From Bog-756 sp963812885 (GTDB lineage: Bacteria; Actinomycetota; Acidimicrobiia; Acidimicrobiales; RAAP-2), in contig CAWEWZ010000004.1 of assembly GCA_963812885.1 (NCBI GenBank), forward strand, positions 130,212 to 194,211: a stretch of DNA of 64,000 bases. The letters run 5' to 3'. The notes beneath the pieces are model-generated. The model did no database searches and was not told the origin of the DNA. It saw only the letters and a program-made list of their open reading frames with translations. This document shows positions 55,799-63,176 of the stretch, piece after piece (within the stretch, counting starts at the first letter, position 1; each line of letters starts with the position of its first letter). Both the position numbers and the translations under genes were made by a program.

Positions 55799-56816
55799 AT
55801 GACGATCGCCGAGGTAAAGGAGGACGCGCCCCCCAGTCCGACGACCGCCCCCGTTCCCTCCGACCTTCGGGTCAATCGACCACCACGGGACCTCCAGCGG
55901 ACCTTTCAGCTGGTACTGGCCACCGTCTGGCTGCTGGACGCCGTCCTGCAACTGCAGCCGTTCATGTTCACCCGCGGGTCGAACGGCTTCAGCGGCATGC
56001 TGAACGGATTCGGCGCCGGTAACCCGGGCTGGATCGCCCACACGATCACCTGGAACGCCTCGAACGTCTACCACCAGCCGATCCTGACCAACACCGTCTT
56101 CGCCGCGGATCCAGTTCCTCATCGCCTTCGGGATCATCTACCAGCGCACCATCAAGCCGGCGCTGGCGCTCTCCATCGTGTGGTCCCTGGGCGTGTGGTG
56201 GTTCGGCGAGGGGCTGGGTGGCATCTTCCTCGGAGGTGCCACCCCGTTCGGCGGTGGACCGGGCGGGGTGCTCTTCTATGCCCTTCTGGCCGTGCTCCTG
56301 TGGCCGAGCGGCGGGTCGGACCGGCCGTTCGTGGCCGCCCGGACGGTCGGCGTGACGCGCGGCCAAGGCCATCTGGGTCGTGGTGTGGGGGATCCTCGCC
56401 GTCCTGTCGCTCGTGGGTTCGGGCCGGTCGCCGCAGGCGCTCCATGACCTGGTGGCCGGTCTGAACAGCGGACAGCCCGGCTGGCTCGCCCACATCGACC
56501 GGTCCTCTGAGTCACTCTTCCTCCACCACGGCACGACGATGGCGATCCTGCTGGCCGTCGTCTGCGTCGTCGTGGCCGCCGGGGTGTTCCTCCCTCCGCA
56601 GGTCGCCCAGGTTCACGGTGGTCCTGGCCATCGTGGTCTTCGCCCTCATCTGGGTGGCCGTCCAGAACTTCGGCGGGCATCCTGGCCGGCGGGGCCACCG
56701 ACCCCAACTCCGGGCTGCCGGTCATCATCCTGGCCCTGATCTACTGGCCCCTGGCCGACCCCGGCGGCAACGGCGGACAGGTGCCTGCCGGTCGCCCGCC
56801 GCTCGAGGAGGTTTGA
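55799..56816 (+). CDS. Multi-pass membrane protein under BlaI-type operators, four frameshifts
   Basis: Reconstructed length ~337 residues with about eight hydrophobic segments. Begins TFQLVLATVWLLDAVLQLQPFMF, then QFLIAFGIIYQRTIKPALALSIVWSLGVWWFGEG, VLFYALLAVLLWP, AIWVVVWGILAVLSLVG, TMAILLAVVCVVVAAGVFL, VVLAIVVFALIWVAVQNFGG and a final LPVIILALIYWPLAD. Breaks near 56107, 56355, 56608 and 56682 are each one inserted base. I do not recognise a characterised family. Position before a DUF5134 gene and downstream of two BlaI-type operators suggests a role in copper or redox stress. Confidence 0.6.
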
Positions 56817-56822
56817 TCCGCC

Positions 56823-57502
56823 ATGGCTATGTCGACCCCTTCGTGGCTGTACTACCTCTTCGGTGTGCTGATGCTGGCGGTCGCCGCCTACTGCCTCGCC
56901 CTGCTGATCCTGTCGGTGCGACGCATCGGCCCGGCCGGGCGTGACGTCGAGATCTCCCACATCTTCATGGGGGTGGCCATGGCCGGCATGTTCGTGGGCC
57001 AGTGGGCCTTCGGCCGGAGTGCCGTCTGGGAGCTCATCTTTGGCGTGCTCCTGGTCTGGTTCGTGGTCGCAGAGCATCCAATCGGTCAGGCTGTACGGCC
57101 TCCATCTGCCCCATGCCCTGATCCATGCCGTCATGAGCTTCGCCATGCTCCTGATGTACTGGTTCCCCATGGGGGCAACGTCGGGGGCCATGTCCATGTC
57201 GGATGTCGGCCGGTGGGCCGAAGCTCGACTCCGGGGTGGCCTTCGTCGTGGCGTTCATCCTCTTCGCCTCGGCCATCTTCACGCTGGCCTCGCCCAACAA
57301 GGGCGCCTCCCACTTCGGGAGTCACGCTCCGGCCTGGGCGCTCGCCAGTGCTGCCGGCTCCGGCCTGGAGGGAAACTCCGGCGACGGGGCATCGACGTCG
57401 GCGCTGCGGGTCGAGGGGGTCGTGGCCACTCCGTGGCTCGTGGACGTGAGCCACGTCGTGATGTGCGTGGGCATGGGGTTCATGTTGCTGCTCATGACAT
57501 GA
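56823..57502 (+). CDS. DUF5134-type membrane protein, two frameshifts
   Basis: ~225 residues, about six helices. Pieces: YYLFGVLMLAVAAYCLALLI, IFMGVAMAGMFVGQWAFG, LHLPHALIHAVMSFAMLLMYWFPMG, VAFVVAFILFASAIFTLASP and DVSHVVMCVGMGFMLLLMT. Extra bases near 57075 and 57225. The helices are unusually rich in His and Met at regular spacing, a pattern used for copper coordination. Function in the family is unknown; genomic context supports metal handling. It begins six bases after the preceding gene. Confidence 0.7.
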
Positions 57503-58107
57503 GGCACTCCCGAGCCCGAACGTCGACGGTGCCTTTGATTCGAGTCGTCGGGCGTGGAGCGTGTCGCCGCACGCCCGCGTTGCAGGTGATGGTGGCGATC
57601 GTCGTCGTCGCTCTATTGGCGACCGGATGTGGAGGCGGGGGCGGAGGCACCGTTCTCACCGCAGAGACCCCGAAGCCTGCCGGCTCCACTCCGTCACCCA
57701 TCGCCACCATGATCTGTCGGAACGAAGCTATCCAGGAGATCGATTCAGCAGTCGGGGAGAAGGCAACGGTTTCTCCACCCACGTGGGCCGACCACCTCTA
57801 CTCCTGCCAGTACGGCTACCCGTCGGGCTCGATGGAGCTCTCGGTGAAGGAGCTGTCCAGCTGGACACAGACCAAGGCGTACTTCCGAACCCTTGGAGTT
57901 CAGATGGGTGACACCCGTTCCATACAGAACCTCGGCCAAGGCGCCTTCCAGACCAGCAACGGTTCCATGGTCGTCCGCAAGGACTGGAAAGTTCTGCTGG
58001 TCGACGTGGCCCACCTGCCTCCGCAGTTCGGGGTTCCGCCCACCAGTTCCGGCAATGTGGCGATCGCCGTAGCTGACGTAATCCTCGGGTGTTGGTCCGG
58101 AGACTGA
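57499..58107 (+). CDS. Lipoprotein of unknown function
   Basis: 202 residues. A type-II signal peptide with lipobox LATGC (VAIVVVALLATGCGGGGGG), then a Gly/Thr/Pro linker and a soluble domain with two further conserved-looking Cys (TMICRNEAIQ, LYSCQYGYPSGSMEL) that could pair, plus one near the end (GCWSGD). The fold resembles small DUF3558-like actinobacterial lipoproteins in layout, but I cannot assign it firmly. Last gene of the operator-controlled operon; ATG overlaps the DUF5134 end. Confidence 0.7.
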   Translation: MRHSRARTSTVPLIRVVGRGACRRTPALQVMVAIVVVALLATGCGGGGGGTVLTAETPKPAGSTPSPIATMICRNEAIQEIDSAVGEKATVSPPTWADHLYSCQYGYPSGSMELSVKELSSWTQTKAYFRTLGVQMGDTRSIQNLGQGAFQTSNGSMVVRKDWKVLLVDVAHLPPQFGVPPTSSGNVAIAVADVILGCWSGD

Positions 58108-58539
58108 GCCGTCCCTACCCGGACTAGGGACTTGCAGTTCAAGGATCGTGCTGGTCACACGTGGAAGGAGCTGACCAACTTCGTGCGGACCGCGTCACCA
58201 GGAGGGTCTTGTCTTCTTGTGGACTTCTATTCTCCGGCTACCTGGAAGACGCCCTTCATTGCCGCCTGCCCGTAGCTTGGAGGGTATCGAGCCGGGAAGC
58301 CGGAAGCCGATCGTGGACCGTCGAGACGAGTAGAAGCAGTCACAACGAATAGCGGACGGAAGGAGCCAGGCACCATTCCGCGATGACCCGTCTTTCCACC
58401 AGGATGGGATGCAACTTCGGGCATCAGGAGATCGTGCGCACTACATCGAAGGACTCGTGACGGCCGCCAATAGTGGCGCTCACCCTGAACACCCATCGAC
58501 CCGAACTCATTACCACGTAGTTCACATAATGGTTGGAGG
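58108..58539. other. 432-bp region between convergent genes
   Basis: Lies between the lipoprotein and the end of the second ATPase. A 47-codon frame from TTG 58132 to TAG 58275 (LQFKDRAGHTWKEL...) has sensible composition and may be a gene remnant. Otherwise no gene, terminator with T run, or repeat was found. Confidence 0.4.
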
Positions 58540-61101
58540 CTACGCGAACGTGCCGGAGATACTGGAAGTCTGCCCGTCACGGGCCGCGGTCGCTGATACA
58601 CCAGAGATCGGCGTCGAATTGCTCGGGGGGTAGATATATACGTGGAACTCGTTGACGCCCACCGAGCCTGGGTTCAAATAGACCTCTGCAGTGCCCTCAC
58701 CGACGAGGTTGACGGTCGTGATACTGGGTAGCTCGGGCAGCAGCGTCTGGCCGCGGGCCGGTGAGACGATCTGGCTGACCACCACCAGACCGGCGAAGAG
58801 CGATGATGGGCAGGGCCACGGAAAACAGCACACCCCTTCTGCCCCGATCGAGCCTGGGTGCGCTCGCGGCTTCGAGCCCCGAACGCCCCAGCCGAGCCAG
58901 CCTGAGGCTGTTGGCCACCACGAGCAGACTGGACATGCCCATGGCCAGGGCGGCCACCAGCGGATCGATGAGTCCGATGGCGGCCAACGGAAGCGCGGCA
59001 ATGTTGTACCCGATGGCCCACCCGAAGTTCTGGAGGATGACCGCATAGGTCGCCCGGGCCAGATTCACCGCGGCGGGTACTCCGAAGAGATCGTTGCCGA
59101 GAAGCGCTACATCGCTGTTGGTCAGAGCCGCCTCGGATCCACTGCCGATCGCGCATCCGACGTCGGCGGCCACCAGTGCTGGTGCATCGTTCACCCCGTC
59201 CCCGACCATGAGGACGCTGCCAGTCTCACCCCGGAGGCCACGCAGGGCACCGACCTTGCCCGCCGGGCTCAGCGCCGACTGGAGCGCACCGATGCCGAGT
59301 TCGGCCCCGATGGTCTCGACGGCAGGAGCGCTGTCACCGCTGAGCAACGCTGTCATCAGGCCCATCTCCTGCAACCGGTGGACACTTGGGAGTGCCTCCG
59401 CTCGAAGCGGGGTGGCCACGGCGATCGCACCCACTGGCTCGTCATCACATTGGACCAGCACGATCGTGTCTCCCTTGACATACCGTGCTGCGACGCCGGT
59501 CGCCAACGATGCTGGCAGCTGGGATGGCTCCAGACGAGAGACCTGTACCTTCGCCCAGCCACCAAGCCGGCAACGCCGACTCCAGGGATGATCTGCACAT
59601 CGGTTCCCTGCATCGACCCGCCGCTCTCGGCAAGGATGGCAGAAGCGATGGGGTGATCGCTCTCCGCCTCCACTGCAGCAGCAAGATCGAGGAGTTCCTC
59701 ACGCTCCATCCGCGGAATGGTCATCGCATCGGTCACAACGGCATGTCGCTCGGTGAGTGTGCCGGTCTTGTCAAACACGACGATGTCGATCCGGGAGAGT
59801 CGCTCCAGTACATCTCCGTTGCGGACGAAGATGCCAAGCGCCGAAGCGCTTCCGCATCCGACCATCATGGCCATCGGTGCGGCCAGCCCCATGGCGCAGG
59901 GGCAGGCCACCAGCAGCACAGACAGAGCGCTCAGTATCGCCGTGTCGTGATTGCCCACGACGAACCACCAGAAGCCGAACGTGGCGGCAGCGAGGGCGAG
60001 CACGGAGGGCACGAACACCCTGCTCACCCGATCGGCCAGACGCTGGAGCGGGGCCTTCTCCCGCTGCGCCTCCTCCACCAGGTGTTGCAGCCGGGACAGC
60101 ACGGACTCAGAGGCGAGGGCTCCGACCTGCACGACGAGTGGGCCCCATCCGTTCCGGGTTCCTCCGGTGACATGGCTGCCCGGCCCCCGGTCGACAGGAA
60201 GCGGCTCGCCGGTGAGCATCGACTCGTCTACTGCCGACCAACCGCTCATGACCGTGCCATCGAGAGGAACTGCCTCATTGGGTCGTACCCGCACGAGGGC
60301 TCCCACCGGCACGCTCTCGGGGGCAACGAGCTCCCCGTGCTCGTCGTCGTTGTCGGCCACTACCCGTGCGGTCGGTGGCCGCAGTGACAGCAGTGAGTGC
60401 ATGGCGCCGACGGCCCGGCGGCGGGCACCGGCCTCGGCGGCTCGACCGGTGACGAAGATGGCCACGATGATCGGGGCCATGGCGTAGTGCAGCCTGGATG
60501 CAAAGGCGCCGCTGCCGCTGCCGATATGGATGTGACGACCGCCGATGGCGATGACCTCAACGGCCTGCACTGCCACCGCTGCCAGGGTGCCGAAGGCAGT
60601 GAGGGTGTCCATGCTGACAGCGCCGTGCCGCAGGAGGCGGGCGGCATCGCGCAGGAAGGGCCATCCGCAGGCGAGTTCGACCACTACGGCTATGGCGAGG
60701 ATGGTCCATCCCTGGCCAGCGTTCTGAGGCAGGAGGAGCGAGACCAACAGCGCAGCAATAGCCATCGGCCAGGCGATGGCGGCCCGGAGCACCCAGTGCT
60801 CACTATGAGCTTTCTGGACCGACTCATTGCTTTCATCGACGATGCCGGCGGTGTAGCCAACATCGACGACAGCCCGGCATAGGTCGTCTGTGCCGATGAC
60901 CCTGGAATCAAAGGTAACGAAGGCCCGGGTAGTGGCCAGATTGACCGACGCACTGGCAACCGCAGGCATCTTGCCCAGCGATCGCTGAATGCGGGTGGCG
61001 CATGCGCTGCAATGCATGCCGCCAAGCTCGAGCTCGGCGGTAATGAGGTGATGCTCATCGGGCTCTGCGGACGGCGTAGCTTCCGAGGGCGCGACAACCA
61101 T
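58540..61101 (-). CDS. copA: Copper-type P1B ATPase with extra C-terminal extracytoplasmic domain, two frameshifts
   Basis: Exports Cu+ driven by ATP. HMA domain with C31/C34 (GMHCSAC), TGEP at 297-300, ion-binding CPC at 400-402, DKTGT at 444-448, SDHPIA, and after a missing base near 59545 the sequence resumes SRLEPSQLPASLATGVAARYV, then VGDGVNDAPAL and the final helix pair. An extra base near 58795 precedes an added part: another membrane helix (SLFAGLVVVSQIVSP) and ~65 residues with TAEVYLNPGSVGVNEFHVYIYPP, like the beta domain at the end of some CopD/YtkA-like proteins. It starts eight bases after the HMA chaperone gene. Confidence 0.85.
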
Positions 61102-61109
61102 GGCTCCCC

Positions 61110-61370
61110 CTATCTGACCGGCGCTGCCGAATACCCGATCTCCGCGACAACAGCGCAGATCTGGTCCACGCCGAGCTGGGCCGGGTCGTATTCGACCACG
61201 GCCCGGGCCGAGTCGAGATCGACCGATGCGCTGGTCACTCCAGCCTGCTCCCCCAAGGTCTCTTCGATGAGCGCCACGCAGGATCCACAGTGCATGCCGT
61301 CGACTGCGAACTGGGCCACCGAGGTGGGGCCGGCGGCATCAGGTCTGCTTGAATCAGAGTTCGAAGGCAC
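61110..61370 (-). CDS. copZ: HMA-domain copper chaperone (CopZ-like)
   Basis: 86 residues from GTG 61370. A single heavy-metal-associated domain: VAQFAVDGMHCGSCVALIEETL with the metal pair in CGSC, then VTSASVDLDSARAVVEYDP and ICAVVAEIGYSA. It delivers Cu+ to the P-type ATPase encoded immediately downstream. The frame is open to 61454, but that start would put the BlaI-type operator (61392-61406) inside the gene, so the shorter start is preferred. Confidence 0.85.
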   Translation of the reverse strand: MPSNSDSSRPDAAGPTSVAQFAVDGMHCGSCVALIEETLGEQAGVTSASVDLDSARAVVEYDPAQLGVDQICAVVAEIGYSAAPVR

Positions 61371-61391
61371 GGGCCCATCGTATCCAGACTT

Positions 61392-61406
61392 CCTACTCTC
61401 TGTAGT
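61392..61406. promoter_or_regulatory. BlaI/CopY-type operator, one mismatch
   Basis: CCTAC-TCTCT-GTAGT, one base off the ACTAC-N5-GTAGT consensus of the other three sites. It lies 22 bp upstream of the copZ-copA operon. Confidence 0.55.
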
Positions 61407-61501
61407 AGCTAGCTCGACATACAACCGGTGGCCGGTAGCGAATATCGGTACCAATCGAACGTCCCTCGAACGTCACCCTCGCTCACGAGGGGTATCAGGC
61501 G

Positions 61502-61594
61502 AACGTCACCCTGGTGCTGAAGCAACGTCACCCTGACTCCGAGGAACGCAACCCTCAACGATTGAATCGCCACCCGTCAACGTCACCCTCCCAG
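61502..61594 (+). repeat. Left arm of a 93-bp inverted repeat with iterons
   Basis: Reverse complement of 62763-62855 with three mismatches (90/93). Contains AACGTCACCCT at 61502, 61524 and 61579 plus a degenerate copy at 61545; a further copy lies just outside at 61469. Confidence 0.85.
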
Positions 61595-61926
61595 CTCAGC
61601 GCCCTGTCGGTGTCACTCCGTCCCCGGCCGTCAAGGCCAACGTTCGAGGTACGGCAGGAACGAGTGGAGTCGGTCTCCTTTTCGAGGTGGTGTGCTGGCG
61701 TCACCTGGCCGAGAGCGTCGCACCGAGTCTCACCAAGGGCCAGGGTGGTCGTCACCGGCCGTCTGGACCAATGCTGCTGGGAAGCCGACGACCAGACCTT
61801 CCGGTCCAACGCGGAGACCCTGGCCGAGGACATCAGAGCCAGCCTCCGATTCGCCACGGTCGGAGCACCTGGAGATCCGCCCCCCGGGCCGAGAATGAGA
61901 CTGAGGGGGCGGCACAGGCCATCTGA
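61576..61926 (+). pseudogene. Single-stranded DNA-binding protein (SSB)-like gene, broken
   Basis: An OB-fold core is visible: VNVTL, TPSPAVKANVRG, LLFEVVCWRHLAESVAPSLTKG, then after a likely extra C near 61738 VVVTGRLDQCCWE and ETLAEDIRASLRFATV. This follows the SSB order (TPSG..AVANFR, FF.VVCWR..AENV..SL.KG, RVVVTGRL.QRSWE, EI.ADE..PSLRWAT). No ATG, GTG or TTG is in frame before the homology, and the end (61926) needs a second shift. It lies within the iteron-bounded region, so its 5' end overlaps the left arm. Confidence 0.55.
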
Positions 61927-62039
61927 CCGTCCTCTGAGCGGGCGGTATCCCGACCCGATTCGGCGGTACACCGTACGGGGGCACGCGCCCCCTGCCGTGT
62001 CCCACTCACGCTGGATCTGGTGCTCACATCGTTCCGGGG

Positions 62040-62143
62040 ATCGAGAGAGGCGCCCAGGCGGGCATCGAGCCCGCTTCGGGCGCCTGGGTGACTACGCAGA
62101 TCGGCTCCGCCGGAGGGGATCACTTATGTCCACACCTGTGCAC
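62040..62143 (+). repeat. 104-bp direct repeat, copy 1, with hairpin
   Basis: About 98 of 104 bases match 62347-62450. The first part forms a hairpin: AGGCGCCC pairs with GGGCGCCT and the inner GCGGGC with GCCCGC around ATCGA. Confidence 0.8.
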
Positions 62144-62217
62144 CATTCGATGCAACGTCACCCTCGGCTCAAATTCCCGACTCGTGTTGGGCCCGGAACT
62201 CGACGCAGATGCAAGAG

Positions 62218-62250
62218 CGGCTCCCCTCGACATCGAGCCGAGGGGAGCCG
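62218..62250. other. Perfect 12-bp hairpin
   Basis: CGGCTCCCCTCG (62218-62229) pairs with CGAGGGGAGCCG (62239-62250) around a 9-base loop. There is no T run after it, so it is not a typical terminator. Confidence 0.7.
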
Positions 62251-62346
62251 CGTCCCTGATGTGCGTGGTTGAGTCGCTCCGGGGGGCTCGGGGTCGTACC
62301 CCTCGGTGCTCAAACGGGGCACTGAGCAGTGAACCCGCCGCCGGGT

Positions 62347-62450
62347 ATCGAGAGAGGCGCCCAGGCGGGCATCGAGCCCGCTTCGGGCGCCTGGGTGACT
62401 ACGCAGATCGGCTCCGCCGGTGGGGATCATTCATGTCCACACGGCTGCAC
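62347..62450 (+). repeat. 104-bp direct repeat, copy 2, with hairpin
   Basis: Second copy of the block at 62040, 307 bp further on, with the hairpin part identical. Confidence 0.8.
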
Positions 62451-62590
62451 TCGAGGATGTGCCGCCCTGCGGGTGGGCTCCTCCAGTCTCACGAATCAGA
62501 GTCTGGCGACGGGCGAGGGCGACGTCCGCATCGATGATGCAGGTGTGTGGCAATTATCGTCCCGTCCTGGCGAAGCCGAATGCTTCTTCT

Positions 62591-62622
62591 GGCGTAGGGC
62601 CCTCTCGAAGGGGGCCTACGCC
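62591..62622. other. Hairpin GGCGTAGG...CCTACGCC
   Basis: An 8-bp perfect outer stem with a GC-rich inner stem around CTCGA. No T run follows. Confidence 0.6.
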
Positions 62623-62652
62623 ATCCTTCGGGCTCCCGTACTCGCACTCTTG

Positions 62653-62687
62653 CCGTCCGCATCGGGGTAGCTCGCCGATGCGGACGG
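62653..62687. other. Perfect 13-bp hairpin
   Basis: CCGTCCGCATCGG (62653-62665) pairs with CCGATGCGGACGG (62675-62687), 9-base loop, no T run. It lies about 75 bp before the right iteron arm. Confidence 0.7.
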
Positions 62688-62762
62688 GCACCGAGTTGCT
62701 GTCCGTTCCCCGCCCGGACGAGCACTCTTGACCCGGAGTCGGTCAGGAGACAGGCCTCCCAC

Positions 62763-62855
62763 CTGGGAGGGTGACATTGACGGGTGGCGATTCAATCGTT
62801 GAGGGTGACGTTCCTCGGAGTCAGGGTGACGTTGCTTCAGCACCAGGGTGACGTT
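62763..62855 (-). repeat. Right arm of the 93-bp inverted repeat with iterons
   Basis: Carries AGGGTGACGTT at 62802, 62823 and 62845, a degenerate copy at 62768, and another at 62857 just outside. It ends 76 bp before the excisionase-like gene. Confidence 0.85.
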
Positions 62856-62931
62856 GGGGGTGACGTTGATGTGGATGATGAACTGCGACCACGGCACACG
62901 GCCTGGCATCCAACGAGACCGGTGAACATCC

Positions 62932-63162
62932 ATGCGCAACGACAGATTCTCGAAGTCCACCCGACCGCTGCTCAGTGTCGAGGAGACCGCCGTACTGCTC
63001 GGCGAGACCCGCTCTACGCTCTACCGGGCGTTGAAGGCGGGGACCTTTCCCCTTCCCGTCTTCCACATCGGTAGCCGTATCCGAATCCCTCGCCGGGCTG
63101 TCGAACGACTGATTGAAGGGCTGGATCCTGAGCGGCCTTCGCCCCCTCAACTGTCCGCTTGA
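62932..63162 (+). CDS. Excisionase/AlpA-like helix-turn-helix protein
   Basis: 76 residues. A MerR-like winged-helix DNA-binding domain fills the protein: LLSVEETAVLLGETRSTLYRAL, then the wing HIGSRIRIPRRAVERLI. Proteins of this type next to an integrase act as recombination directionality factors or small regulators. The iteron arm directly upstream is a candidate binding region. It converges on the integrase, with only 14 bp between the two stops. Confidence 0.8.
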   Translation: MRNDRFSKSTRPLLSVEETAVLLGETRSTLYRALKAGTFPLPVFHIGSRIRIPRRAVERLIEGLDPERPSPPQLSA

Positions 63163-63176
63163 CCCAGGTGACCGGG

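Noticed and set aside
62040..62120. The 104-bp repeat as a minus-strand tRNA
   Set aside because: A T-arm-like hairpin exists, but its loop starts with C instead of T and no matching acceptor, D arm or anticodon arm can be built.
61469..62867. CRISPR array
   Set aside because: The 11-bp repeats are too short, irregularly spaced and arranged as inverted clusters, and no cas gene is present.
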